A stretch of 64,000 bases of DNA from Platycnemis pennipes (Eukaryota > Arthropoda > Insecta > Odonata > Platycnemididae): the NCBI GenBank assembly GCA_933228895.1, contig OW121854.1, positions 135,141,926-135,205,925 on the forward strand, in the 5' to 3' direction. Positions within the stretch are counted from its first letter, which is position 1. Each line of letters starts with the position of its first letter. A model generated the notes under the pieces. The model searched no databases. It was not told the origin of the DNA and saw only the letters and a list, made by a program, of their open reading frames with translations. A program made the translations under genes and the position numbers. Shown in pieces: positions 35,181-47,860 of this stretch.

Positions 35181-35689
35181 GGCTGCACCGCATGGGAAGT
35201 TGTCGACCGGGTAAGTAGTTGTTTGGTTAATCTTGGCTCAACCCTTAGCATTGATCGAAATTATATTCCACTATTGTTGCTAATTGCCCAGCATGATCAC
35301 GTTCGGAAGTTGTTCATAATGATTTCGCCTCGTCGTCACAAAACGCTTCATTTTCTACGGCCTCTTATGAAGTTTGCATGAGTTTACTAGAGGAGAAAAA
35401 TGTATCCCAACAAACAGAGCGCCGCCACTATCGCTCTGCGAGAAAATCGGATTCCTTGCTGTCGGCACAATGTTCGCGGTCACCTCGAGGGAAGTTCAAA
35501 GGCCCTAGAGCCCCATGTGTCGGAATGTGAGCAGCTGTGCTTGCCTGCCCCGAGCTGTAAACAAGCTGGCGACCGGAACGGACGCGCATTATTCCTCACA
35601 TGCATTCTAAACTCTCGAACTTTCCTCCGCAGTTTCCGTCTTTCCTACCATTTTATTTTAGGCCTCGCCCAGCGTTACAGACAGACAGT
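35181..35689. other. no gene recognised
   Basis: Mixed composition, moderately GC-rich at 35400-35600. No family signature. Confidence 0.4.
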
Positions 35690-36346
35690 ATGATGTAAGA
35701 GAAATCAGCTACTTTTCCCTTGTTAGACCCCATTTGGAATATGCTGCCAGTGTATGGGAACCCTACAAAATCGGTCTAAGTTATGAACTTGAACGTTTGC
35801 AGCGAAGATCGGAAAGATTTGTAAAGGGACGGTATGATAACCTTACTAGCGTAACCAGTCTATTAAATGAATTGAAATGGGAATCATTGTCAGATCGCAG
35901 GTTAAAATTTAGAGTTAATCTCTTAAACAAATTCCAAGGAAATATTTTCAGTGATGATGTTGAAAATATTTTACGAACCCCAACTTACTATGGCAGACTG
36001 GACCATAATCATAAAATTAGAGAAATTGATTGCCGAACTGACCGATTCAAAATGTCCTTTTTCCCTCGCACAATTAGAGATACGAATAACGGTAAATATG
36101 TCCTATCGGAGAGTAGCAATGAATAGCATTGGTAGCTGCATGTTGGTATGAGTACTTAAAGCTAACCCTACTAACAGAATGTTTTTGCATGTTTTCTTTG
36201 CAATTTCTATTTTTTTTAAATAGTGTAGTTCTGACTACTATATTAATACTATTCCTCTTTTATGCATGATATGTAGTGCATGTTTGGTGAGCAATCACCC
36301 CCTGCCACACACCGTTGTGGTGGCTTGCAGGGTATTATGTAGATGT
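35690..36346 (+). mobile_element. (TACATC)n-tailed LINE, best 3' copy
   Basis: Reads YDVREISYFSLVRPHLEYAA, then ASVWEPYKIGLSYELERLQR and RFVKGRY, the C-terminal part of a CR1/Jockey-like ORF2, in one intact frame to the stop at 36126. The 3' UTR follows, ending GGGTATTATGTAGATG. Truncated at about 35690. Gypsy RNase H sequence begins directly after the tail. Confidence 0.82.
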
Positions 36347-37139
36347 ATATGTAGATGACAGTAGTGACAGGGGTCTTGGAGCTGTCATATTTCAAAAAGG
36401 AGGTGACGACTGCGAACGAGTCATTTCTTTTGCGAGTCGGTCACTGAGAGGTCCCGAATTAGCGTACTCGACGACCGAGCACTGGCATGCTTTTGGACGC
36501 TAACCAAATTTAGGACGCTTTTATTAGGGAGAGAATTCGTTATCATGACCGATCATAAAGCACTTTCGTTTCTAAACAAGTGTCATTTTACAATAGTCAA
36601 CTCACTCGAGGGGCTGTTTTGATGAAAGTATATTCTTTTACGGTTGAATTTTGTCCAGGGGACGTGGTGGCAGACTGGCTAAGTCGATACTCTGCAGGAC
36701 GTTCGATGACGGCAGAACAGCTATACAGCAGGACACAGTGCCTCGTAGCTGAGATGGACCTTCAGTTGACACCCGAGGATGATTTTAAAAACCTCGCACA
36801 AAGTCTTGCGGCCTATCGTGGATTTTTTTCAAGGGATCAAGTTGCCAAACGATGCACGGTACGATCGCATACGAAAATTGGCCGACTCCGCAACATGTGG
36901 GAGGTGGGATTAGATTTAAGAAAATTCCATCTCCCGATGATCGAGTTCGTGATCGTGTGTGGTTGCCACAAGAGGTCCGAGAGAGTGTTGTTTACACTTA
37001 CGCGCACCAAATGTATGCTCATTTCGGCGTCACGAAGACCGCTGCAGCAATCGAAACCAGATACTATTGGCCATAGGGTTCCAACTGGCATTGCGAATGT
37101 GGTACCGCCTGCAGTAACGCCATCTATAAGTGTAGTAGG
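36347..37139 (+). pseudogene. Gypsy-type pol: RNase H and integrase zinc finger
   Basis: RNase H begins at VYVDDSSDRGLGAVIF and continues through SFASRSLRGPELAYSTTE and MTDHKALSFLN, which supply the acidic residues. After WLSRYS near 36690 a spacer leads to the integrase H2C2 finger: YAHQMYAHFGVTKTAAAIET then RYYWP, with the CxxC pair near 37095-37110. The RT and everything upstream are absent. Frameshifts lie near 36490, 36580 and 36850, and a stop follows YYWP. The sequence breaks at 37139 and resumes at 38908. Confidence 0.85.
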
Positions 37140-38907
37140 TTATTAATGAAACGTTTTCGTATATTATAAATTAATATATTTACTCAGCTCTTCTTAAAAT
37201 TTAAATTTTAGATATTCAACGTTGCATCTAGATTACTAGAAGCGTAATATCAACTTTACTACAACGACATCGAAACCTTTGACAAACGAAGATCGCAGTC
37301 CGCCTGAACGTACTCTACATTTAAGCTGCGAGTCGGTTGAGAAATTGTTGTTTCCGTTTGCAATAACAGTGATGAAGACCGTTTATCCTATGTTTAGCTG
37401 CATAAGAAGTGATGTAATTGTGTTGACATTCGACGTAAAGCCTCTAAATGTGTAATTCTGCGCTGTCAGCAGCTGTTAATCCAGAAATTTAGTATATTTC
37501 AATTCCACGAAAGGACACTTGGTAAGGCATTAAAGTTTTTCGATGAATTTATCTCTTCATATAGGTTGTGTTACTATATGTTAGCATTGTGTTGGCATTA
37601 AATATTTTCAAGCCATTTCTACCATCGGAATTTGGTCACGCATATGCTTTTTCGTGCTGCTTGGTGGCGTAAATATCAGTGAGTAACCCTCGAGTGCGTT
37701 AAGACAATTGTTACTATCGTTAGTATTGCCTATCACACTTGAGCACGCACTGATGAGAATGGTAATCTCATCACGAAGTAGCTTCTTGTGTTGTTTTTGG
37801 TCCATTTGGTAGTTACTTAGATGAGAATACGCTGTATTGTGCAGCCTTGCTGAATGTGTTGATCTGTCAGGAACTTTGAATTTGGATATATTCTAATGGA
37901 AGTGTCTGCAATAGATTTCCTTCCTGTATCTAAACTAATTGTCTATGTAAATACTAAAAAAAACACCCTTGAAGCTCCCTAGATGAATTTAACCTTAATG
38001 TACGGAGTCTGTATGGCCAACCAGCTCGTAAGTGTGGGCACTCACATTTGGGTATTCACTCTTCCTCATTCATTCAGGCTTCTTTCATGATTGTAGTTGA
38101 TATTGATATTTGTAATGCAGACGTTATAACTATCCATAGATTTATTGGGTTGCATACTTCATTTCATCCAGTTTCCAAGTATTTTTATGAAAGTATGCTT
38201 AAGTTAGGTGAATATGTTAGTTTAGTGGTTCTCCACTAACTCGTCGTAATTTGAAGATTTAATGAGAATCTGATTATTTTTAAGTCCTCTCTCCCAGTGT
38301 GACTGTTAACGTTGTAGCACATTATTAGTTGTATTACAATTAGTTGTATTACAATAGTTATTTCACTAAATAATATCAGCCAGCCTAACGATCAACACAA
38401 AACAATTGCGCTTAAAAAATGAAAAAAAAACCTCCAGTAAGAATCCTTTCTCCACTCTCATTCCAGGTGATGATTGGCCTCCAGAAAGTGGCATTCTAAA
38501 TCTCGCATGAGATAGGCAGCTTTTGTCATTATTTCCTTCTTTCTTCCAAGGTTCTTCAATGTAAGAATCCTCTTTTATATTAATAATAACTTATTATTTG
38601 TAGAAATGTTTAATGTGCCATTATTTATTGTCCTAAAATATGCGACATTCATTTAGGTTATGGCAATGGATGTGTAACTTTTTTTAATCAATAAAGGTCA
38701 TCAATTTCCATGCCTGGAACAATTGTTTTTATTATCTGTGACGCCCAAGTCCACTTCTATTGCAGATTGAAGATGAATTAAGACCCTGCTTATTTGAAGT
38801 AAGTTCTATATCTCTAAATTTAAACCAGGAAAACGCTAAAAGAGTAATGAATATGGCGAAATATATAATACGACGACACGTTGAATTCAAATTGAACGGG
38901 CCTTCTG
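37140..38907. other. unidentified 1.77-kb block inside Gypsy integrase
   Basis: The block is flanked by two versions of the same Gypsy stretch: GTAACGCCATCTATAAGTG on the left (37114-37132) and a diverged form with a 7-nt insert on the right (38911-38937). It is AT-rich. AATAAA at 38690 and a possible short exon at 38764-38800 (TTCTATTGCAG before, GTAAGT after) hint at a transcribed unit. I recognise no protein. Confidence 0.5.
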
Positions 38908-39801
38908 TAGTAACGCAACCAGCACCATCTATAAGCGTAGTAGTTAAACAGTACCCCCGGGTAAAGAATTACAACGTTGAGGCGGATTTCCATGCTATTG
39001 GCCTAATATGGATAGGGACTAGACGACCGAGTGAACTCCTCGCTGTGGACATCTACGTAGCGGTGTAAGGGGGGCTTTCGTTACCTTGTCGTTTGCGTGG
39101 ATGTGTTTTCCAGATTCGTTCAGGTTTGCTGAACAAAACTAAGGAGAAACATTGTTTAAACTGTTTAAAAAACAAATATTTTTCGCTATGTGGGATACCC
39201 AAAGCAATCTTGTCGGACCATGGAACGATGTTCACCTGCGATAGATGGAAGGATGAGTTAGAAGGACTGGGAATAAAGATCGTATACTCGTCCATGCGTC
39301 ATCCGCAGTCCAATCCTTAGCGAGAGGATTATGGAAGAATTGTCTCGAGTGTTCAGGGTTTGTGGCAGCAGGGAACACAGGGCGTGGATCGCGGTTGTGC
39401 CATTCGTGAACAGGTGGCTCAACGAAGTGAGGCACGGATCCGCGCAAACGACGCCAATTGATGCTCATTTCGGTCGCAAACCGCCGAACCGTTTCCCTTA
39501 GTGCGCCCGGAAGACGCCGTAATCGGGGGGGAGTCATTCATTCGCATCGCGGCTGAGAATTGGAAAAGGCCCGCCAGAAGGAGTGTCAGAAAGGGATGCA
39601 TTCTAACTTTCGAATCGGAGATGTCGTTGTTCTCAGGAGGGTGTCCGATTGCAGACTCGGTTTATTTCATAAGTTTTTCCATTTGTTTACCGGTCCTTAT
39701 AGAAACTCCAAAAGGGTTGGGCCTAACGCGTACATTTTGTCTCGGGAAGACGAATCCGAGTTAGGCACTTGCAACGTGTTTTCTTCGGTTCCTTATAGGT
39801 G
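38908..39801 (+). pseudogene. Gypsy-type integrase core and C-terminal domain
   Basis: Continues the Gypsy pol. RRPSELLAVDIY holds the first catalytic Asp. ILSDHGTMFTCDRWKDELEG holds the second. SSMRHPQSNP is where the third acidic residue should follow. The C-terminal part (FRIGDVVVLRR, TGPYRNSKRVGPNAYILS) ends at a stop at 39801. Several frameshifts (near 39065, 39100 and 39320) and a stop right after SNP break it. The integrase would join cDNA to host DNA; this copy cannot. Confidence 0.85.
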
Positions 39802-41106
39802 ATAAGGAATCACCTCAAGTTATTTTGTTTTCGTTTTTCGTGCAACCGCGAACTCATTTATTCTTGAGTCCTTTTTCATCCCGCGAGAAAGAATTCCTTC
39901 GTGCTGGGGCCGGTCTACTCGTGTGGGGGTGTAGCCTTGGCGCGATAGCGGAGAAACGGCTCGCGCGGTAGTTTGAATAACCGCCCTAGCCAATACGACA
40001 TTCTATTATTTGTACAAGCTCCAGTCGCATGACCCCGGCGAGGTAAGAGAGGGAGAGAGAGAGGAGGTGTGTGGCGAACACCTGGGAGAAGTGAAGGAGC
40101 TCCCGACAGAGAGAGAGAGAGAAGGACGCCAGGGAGGAGGAGACGAGAGGCGAGTGCGGGAGACGTGCGGTGCCAACGTGCGCCGCCTCCTCATCCCAGG
40201 GCCGGGACAACCACGTGTCTCTGCTTGAATAGTACTGTAGTAAGTACTGACCACCCCACTATTGACAGTACCTACCGCCAGACGGGGGAGTGTAGTGCAC
40301 TCCCATTCTGTCCGCCGTGGCCCAGTGGGGGGGAGGTTAAAAATCCAAACGCCCGAGTTGACTCCACCGTCTCAGCTGCGCGTACTTTTGCTACCAAAAG
40401 ACTTTTTTTTATTATCAGTTCAATCTGATTTCTCTGTGCAACTCACCTCCCGTCCGAAAATCAGTCGAAAGAAATAAGAGGAAAAAAAGAACGAGGTACA
40501 TATTTTGTCAAAGGGTTTCATCCCATGTAATATACTCGTGTCCATTCCATGCCATCCATCATTTGTTTTCGTCGACTTAGTCATTACCGTTCATTCGTCA
40601 GTAATGTTTCACCGCTCACCAGTCCATCCATCCTTCACGTAAGAGTGCATTTTCTTCGTACTTGTGGAATAGATGTTCGTTTCTTCTCGAGAGCGCTTTT
40701 CCTCCCCGAACAGCCTCCGCTTCGATTGTACGCGAACCGCACGTCGCGATCGGAGGCGTCAGCTCCGCAAGGTCACCACCCGAAAAAAAAAATATATATC
40801 GTAATGCACTCTACCAGCTGACTAGATTGACCGCGGTTTTGTGTGGCACCCCTGTCGTTCCGTGTAAGGCCTTTCCTTCCTTTCTCCAGATAGGTCTTTT
40901 TTCAACCACAGCTGACGAAGGGAAGGAGGAGGGGAGGGAGGAGTGGGAGGGAGGGGGGGGGGCCTTGTTTGGAGGGATCGCCCAGCCACGTGTCACACGT
41001 CACAATATTATACGTAGGGATCCAGGGAAATCGCTTTATCGCCATTTCGCGACATTGCACGAAAATGCGGCCATAAAACGATAAAACACGAATTCATTAA
41101 GCAGCG
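39802..41106. other. probable Gypsy 3' LTR region, then GC-rich spacer
   Basis: TGTGGGGGTGTAGCC at 39922 follows a G-rich stretch and could be the Gypsy LTR start; the end was not found. 40020-40200 is GA-rich (GAGAGAGAGA). 40900-40965 is a G-rich patch. No gene recognised. Confidence 0.35.
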
Positions 41107-42125
41107 TATACACGTAGCAGTTGACTGCCATGACAGTTGCGAAATGCGCGATGTTTCTACATCGCTACTGTCATAGGGCGCTTTCGATTTGCGGCAACAG
41201 GCGATGGCCACGCCGCCATGTGCTTTCCATTTAGCTGGTGGCTCTTGAGGAGAGACGAACAGATGAAAAGCTGTTGGCGTAATATGACGTCACGTCAAAC
41301 AATGTATCGACCAATAGATTTATTAGGACAAATCCCTTCGTTGCTACTTTCTTGTTTACCCTCCAATTCACATAGCTAACTGCGCAAGCATGAAGGAACG
41401 CAGCCGGTGCCAGCTGCGTTTCTTTTTCATTTGCATCCTGGCGATCGACGGCTCCTGCGTTCGATAATCGGCTATCGCCGTTCCTAAATGAAAAGAACCC
41501 TATAAAGGTGCGTTTACACGTAGCAGTTGACTGCTATGACAGTCGCGATATATCTATATCGCTACTGCTATGATGCGTCTGCACCAACTTCTATGCAGCT
41601 TAAAGGCGCAGTCATAACAGATAAAAAGAGTTTTATTTAAATAGTGATTGATGCTTGTATTTTCATGAAATTCTTCAAGATATGAATTCCATTTTCATGT
41701 AGTTTTTGTTCCCACTCTTTAAGGAGTAGAATCTCCCCTTTGGAGGTGGAAATCCTTGTTATTTTATCCAAATTCCTGATATCTGACGTCGTGTATTGCT
41801 TTCCGTTGGCGATTGTGTTGGATACATTTCCTCTAGAAAGTAGACGGGCTCCAACTTCGCGAACAGCTCGAACTAGGATCGATAGTGTTCGACATGTGTC
41901 CAGTATCGACCAGAACTCGAATCGCAGTTGCTATTTACACATGCGAGTGGGGCTTAATATGGTGCTTTCGATTTGCGGCTGCGGCAGCCGTCGATACGCT
42001 GCGATCGCCACGCTGCTTTCTCCGGATGTCCGTCGTCTGTCGCCGGTAGCTCTTGAGGAGAACAAATGAAAAGCCATTGGCGTAATATGACGACACGTCA
42101 AACAAAGTATCAACAACTAAAGATT
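41107..42125. repeat. repeat present as one whole copy and one split copy
   Basis: The first copy (41107-41325) runs from ACACGTAGCAGTTGACTGCC through GGCGCTTTCGATTTGCGG to GCGTAATATGACG. The second copy has the same left part at 41507-41580 and the same right part at 41961-42125, separated by about 380 bp. The left part can fold on itself (ATATCTATATCG with flanking CTGCTATGA). Probably a miniature element with an insertion in one copy. Confidence 0.6.
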
Positions 42126-43568
42126 AATTAGACGTCTCTGTTAACATCACAAATCAATATTTTTTCGTAAATTCGCAGGCACAGGAAAGGTATTCTACGG
42201 CATTTATCAATTATAACTCCTAAAATTCTTTTATGCCATCCCACTAAAATGCGTAAAAAATTACTAAAGACAATCACAGTACCTTTGACCAAGCAAACTT
42301 GGTGAATATTATGGCTGATTCGAACGCGTTGCATTTGCAATTTGCGTTAAGCCAGCTTTAGGCCTAAATTTAGCAGCTTTCATATGTATTTGGATGAAAG
42401 AATGACATCATTGAACGATCGGGTTGTTTAAAATTAGTTTTAATAACCAATGCGTCGATTATATTTTTTAATTTTACTCATTTCCTATGGGAAGTGGTGC
42501 CGAAGTTAACAATTAGTAAGTTTTTGTTTGTTTCCAACTTTTTAATAATATTTATGCCCTGTGGTTTTTTTATCTATGATATGCTGCACCAATTTCTCTT
42601 ACATTATATTCAGATTGATTTTATTTACTTTTGATATTTCGTTTGTTTTCCTGAAATATGAAGTTTTTCCTGAAAAAACTTTGACTGTGTTGGAAGCTGC
42701 AAATATAAACACGAAATAGTTGGCATTTAAAAGCATATCCCAACCAGAAGAGAAATATCACCTTAATTTCCACGTTAATCGTGAAATATGGTGTTATACT
42801 TGCGTAAATGTTGTGAAAAACCTCTATCCTATATTTAATAACATTTCCTGATACCGAACAGAAGGACTTATCTAGTCCTACAAAGGTATTAACGTGCATC
42901 TATTTTATGAGTCCCGTAGGTATGGTGTTAGATGATTTTCCTCGTCCTGTTGTGAAGAGATGATATTGATATTATTAAAAAATACATATAAATGTAAAAA
43001 AATACGTGACTTCACGTATTATTTTTTATATATTTATATAATTAGGTGATAAATTTCTTCAGTTTCAAGAATTTAGGGCTCAATACAATTTTGTTACTTC
43101 AGGCTTTACCTGGGTAATCTAGTCACGTGCAATAAAAGCTAATATATGCGCTACATTACTTAATGTGAATTAAGGATATTGTGATATTTCACCTTTTGCT
43201 GTACAACCAGGCGGCTGCTTGAAAGGTGATTGATGTAAGTTGTTTTAAATTTATTTGCTCTTCGGTGCGGGCTTCATGTGTTCACGAGTTCCGACAACAG
43301 CTCCACAATGCAGGACTTATACCTACACATTGAACAAGTGGTTCATACATACATGAATGATATAGCTTATCAGTATGTTCACGATTCAGTGTGGAATTTT
43401 CAGTGCGTGATAATTGTCTGATTTTGTCATATTGGCCATTTTCAGTGTGTCATGTGTTAAAAGTGTTCATGATTTCTGTGATAAATATTTCTTCGCTGTT
43501 ACATCGATTACTATGAAACCAGTTATGAATAAAAAGAGACGTCTCAGGCGTTATATGGTGGAATAACA
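42126..43568. other. no gene recognised
   Basis: AT-rich. A small near-palindrome, AATACGTGACTTCACGTATT, lies near 43001-43020. Confidence 0.4.
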
Positions 43569-43632
43569 TAATTAAATGAGATTGGCAATTTTCCACAAAA
43601 AATTGTGGAAAATTGCCAATCTCATTTAATTA
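43569..43632. repeat. perfect hairpin, 30-bp arms, 4-nt loop
   Basis: 43569-43598 and 43603-43632 are exact reverse complements around AAAA. One arm contains ATTGTGGAAAATTGC, which also occurs in the tail of the Penelope-like element (9754-9768). It is probably a fold-back made of two inverted Penelope tails. Confidence 0.85.
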
Positions 43633-44696
43633 ATAAAAACCAGTTATGGATTGCTTTTGAAGCAAGTCCTTGAAAGTTGAAAAAACTGCTGCTTACTAAC
43701 GAAATATTATACGAATACATATTATTTGTGATAAAATATTCGTCGAATGACATAACATAAATTGCCAATCGAATGTTATGCGGTTTATATTGTGATGTAC
43801 AGTGGCGGAAATAATTAACGCAAAGGTGTTTGGCGTCTAAATGCGGGCTATGTGGGAACTAAATGAAATCCGCCAACTTGGCAACATTGAGAAAGTGAGT
43901 TCAACACCGGGAATATTTAAACCTCATAAGGATGCCAATAGTTTTTACACATTGACGCAATAGGCATACATTTAATGTCTACATTCGCAAGAGATACCTG
44001 GAGTTAATATGATGGATCTCCACCACTCTCACCCTGTAGCCAGTTCATGTTCCAAAGTTATTATAATTTATATAATGATACTTGCTATTTATTTCATGCG
44101 TTGACATCTTTGAAATATTTTTCTCGGTTTAAAATTAATGAATTTACACGATAAGTGAATTTATCGTAAGGATGCAGCTTGTTTGTTAGCTCGAGATATT
44201 ATCAAACTAAAATATCCAAAGGGTTGTGGATGAATGTCGTTTTTATTTCGTTATAATTCTACTGCTAGAGGCTAGGTTGACTAGCTAGATCGTTTATGTG
44301 GAGGAATATCAAACATTCAAATTAACATTTTAGCGTATTACCTGACAACTTTTACGTGTAAATACAGGAAACTGGATAATAGGAATCTAAAGACGTGAAA
44401 ATAATTCTCACCAAAAGAATCCATCTATCAAAAGCGAGTAAAACTTTCCTTCAAAAATATTTACGATACCCAAATTGGATACTTGATTTCCAGCGCTTAA
44501 GAAGTCGAAAGAAAGGATTTTGCAAATATTTTGACTTCTTAGTTCAAGCTTACGTATTTGCCAAGTTTGTAATGATGCTGAAAAGCTGATTTCCTTCAAT
44601 AAATCAGGAGTCCTCATTTAGTCAAGGCTACAAATGGATCGTTTAATTTTACTTTTTCTGTAAATATGATGCCCAACATAACACTGCCAATCGTAA
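43633..44696. other. no gene recognised
   Basis: AT-rich spacer with no supported feature. Confidence 0.4.
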
Positions 44697-44775
44697 TGGT
44701 CGTAGTAGCCCAGTGGTAAGAGTATTCGTCGACGAACTGAAGGGTCCTGAGTTCAAATCTGGGTGACGCCTCTTT
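44697..44775 (+). mobile_element. tRNA-headed short repeat (SINE-like)
   Basis: TAGTAGCCCAGTGGTAAGAG is an A box in a D-arm context, and GAGTTCAAATCTGGG is a B box with its stem. The 5' and 3' ends do not pair into an acceptor stem. AT-rich sequence follows, as in a SINE body. Confidence 0.6.
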
Positions 44776-47700
44776 TAACTCCCAAATAAATATTTGTGAT
44801 GCGATTGTTCTGTCATGAAAACTTCTCAAAGAATAACATACCCAACATGCGTAAATTTTATACATGGTAGGGATTAGAAAATTAATATTTCATTTACTTC
44901 ACCTCTAAACCTAGCTATTGGGTTGCTCGCTGAATGTGATATTTGACTTGGGTTTTCTGCCCCACTTGCTTCTCAATTCCTGCCAATCGTCTGATGTTCA
45001 TGTCGACTGACTTGCTCATTCAGTGAACTCCTATTTTTGAAAGCAGGTAGTTGACCGTATCTCTGATGGCCTTTATCACTCGATTTAATGCACTATCCTG
45101 ATTTTTCATGTATGTTATGTGCAGAGCAGAAGAAAGCTATTTCACTATAATTCAGCTTTCGGGTCCATCTGCCATATTTGCGAATTTAATATCGATTACT
45201 GGCCAGAGTGAAGGACCCAAATAAAAAAGAAAGACTTGAAATCGTCATTCATTCTGGTTTTAGTTTTTTAGCGTTATTATCTAGATTTTCAGTGAGATAT
45301 GCGTATGCTATACGCGTATCCAAATCAATTTTTCTTCTTATTTTGGAAATAGAGGTAATAGTTGATCATAAAACGACGTATGTGGGGATCAAAAAAATTT
45401 TTGCGTATTAATACATGCCAATGCTATTTTTAAATATTCACTTTTTCACTCGAGAAGTGCCATTTTCCACAGCATTAGGTATTGCAAGTGTCCTTTAAGT
45501 AAAACTAATTTTGCCAATGTGTTCAGTAATTTTAACTTTTATGAGTGTATTTTAACTAGTAACGTTTTGAATTTGGATTGACCCGGCGTGAACCGAAAAT
45601 CGGCCACTCCTATGGCAGCATACTTTAGACAGAGGGTCCCCTCTTTACATCACTATGCTTATTCAAGATATCCGGTACTCCGACATCTCTATCTGATTTT
45701 CCAAAGCATTTTTTACTGTTCGGTACACTTCGTCAACCCTACCCTTATTAGAAGTTAGGCGAATCAAAGGCGTGCACAGGAAGGGGTTGGGGTCGTAGTG
45801 GCCGAGCTCCGAACCCTCCTACTAGGCACTCAATGATAAGGTCGTGCACTTGCCCACTGAAATGGGTTTCTTACCCGCCTTGGGGAGCCTTGAGCGGACG
45901 GTTCGAAAGGCGGTCGCTGCCCCATTTAGCGGCAAGGAGTGCCGCTGCATGGTTGTGCATTTTTCGGTTTCTCCAGTTGTGGTTTGCGGATCTGCTGGCG
46001 TGTGGACGCGATCTCTTGACTCGCGAGCGCACGGAAGCTCGCCGAATAAACGTATCCTTTTCGCTCGAAAACGTGTCTCCGTATTTTCAATCCCAATGAC
46101 AACTCTGGGCACCGTGGCCCTAGTATCTCACAGATGCTCTACCATCATGACATTTAATAAGAAAAATACATAATAAATTATAGATATTTTAAAATTCTTA
46201 TTTTTAGTCTTTTAAATCGCATCTTTCATTGATACGTTCACAGTGAAATAAATTTTCTCATACCTATACAAATGAGCATTTAGATAACACCTGTGAAATA
46301 ACGTAATAATAAACTATGAATGAAGCGCGTACGGAAAATGGTGATTCGTTTCCGTCGTACCAATTTACGACGAAGTTTTGCAGAAGCTAATGTGACGGAT
46401 AAGGAGGGACTCCCTGCATTCGGCTAATCCAGGGTATTGAAGGTGAAATAACACCAACAGGCACTTGTGCGAATGCCGATGATATTCTATACGCATTGTT
46501 GACACCCGCGACTCAATTACGCATCGAAAAATTCACTCCAAAGCCCTATGAGCTTTTTCTTTCGGACTGCTCTTGACTCGTGGGAGCATATATGTATTTG
46601 GCACACTATCACGGGCGTTCATCCGGAACGACAGCACCCGACGGTGAGGTGAACACCTACAAGCGGTGGCAAGCGCTACCGCGGACGTCAAATGTAGTTC
46701 CCGTTTACTTGGAGAATGGTGGATGTCATTTGATAGACCGTCTGCCGCGAACGAAAGACGGCGAACAACAGTGCAGAATGATGCTCCTGGGTCGTTCCCA
46801 AATGTATCTGTGAGAAAACCGGGCGTTGTTTGGCTGATAAACTGGTATCAGCCCCGAAGAGGAATACGAGACAATGAAATAACTAATTGAATGTTTTCTC
46901 ATCGGAAAAAAGAACTCAAGTCCAACATTCTTAACCTTGTCCAACGCTTACATTTGCCTAGGTGCACAAGAGCTAACACCACCTTGGCAGCTGCGCCTCT
47001 TAGGCAGATTTCGAGTTTCGAAAGGGGACTTCGTGCAGTTCTTCAGGTCGCGGGGAGCTCGTCTCTATCCGGACCACAGTTACCGAAGTGAAGGAGTTTT
47101 CCCAAATCTATTGAAATAGCCATTCATCCTCATCGGTGATGGTGTTTCGTAGCCTTCCTTATCGATCTTTCCTCTCAACAGCATGCGTCGTCTCCCAACT
47201 GGTTTTGATGAGGGTGATAGTTACATCCATTCACCGGGCAATTTCGCTACAATAAAGTGAACCTGTAAAATCCCCTTCAGCTGTTTCCTTCTCTGGGGAG
47301 ATATATGTGGCATACTGTAAGACCAATGTGGTTGTTTTTACCCTAAGAAAGTGCATGCCTGCAGTAGCATGACAGCTGTGAAATAAATCTTCTAACGAAG
47401 TCTACTCTGGCCCACTATTGACACGAACCTCAATGAAGCGGTAGTCACGCATAAGCTTGAGGGAAGCTCCAACGCTCCAAGTGGTTTGCTGTAGTGAATC
47501 TGGAGGGGAAAAGCCCTTCGAGGTTCGAGAATGCGAGAAGGCCTCGTCAAATACTTGTGAGATGGAAAAATTAGTCAAAAGTCACTTCTTTCCCGTGAGA
47601 TGACCTATTGGGCTCTGAAACTCGATGTTAGGCATAAGCGATATCGTCAACTACACGCGGAAAAAATACCCTTTTTCCTTGAGTATTAAATGTTCCAATT

Positions 47701-47780
47701 GCATGAAGATTTATTTTATCTTAGTTTGCATCGCACCAAGGAAGCTGAGATTCTAATTTTCGGGCTAATAAAATATTGAT
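44776..47780. other. no gene recognised; GC-rich patches
   Basis: 45780-46120 and 46560-47100 are moderately GC-rich with short open frames on both strands that match no family I know. Otherwise AT-rich. Confidence 0.35.
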
Positions 47781-47860
47781 CCCCTGGGCTGGATTCGAAC
47801 CAGCGACGTTTAGTTTGCCAGGCCAACGCGCTACCAACATGACTACCACGGCCGGCCCAT
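47781..47860 (-). mobile_element. tRNA-headed short repeat (SINE-like)
   Basis: Minus strand: CCGTGGTAGTCATGTTGGTAG followed by GCGCGTTGGCC gives a D-arm-like part, and GCTGGTTCGAATCCAGC is a perfect T arm. The two ends pair poorly. Confidence 0.6.

Noticed and set aside
38760..39068. A separate host protein of about 100 residues
   Set aside because: Its second half is Gypsy integrase in frame, and the first half is the end of the unidentified insert; the join is accidental unless transcripts show otherwise.
40006..40254. Serine/arginine-rich open frames around 40.1 kb
   Set aside because: They come from a GA-rich simple sequence and are matched by frames on the other strand.
47781..47860. 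Functional tRNA gene
   Set aside because: The T arm is perfect, but the ends do not pair into a 7-bp acceptor stem and the anticodon arm is poor.
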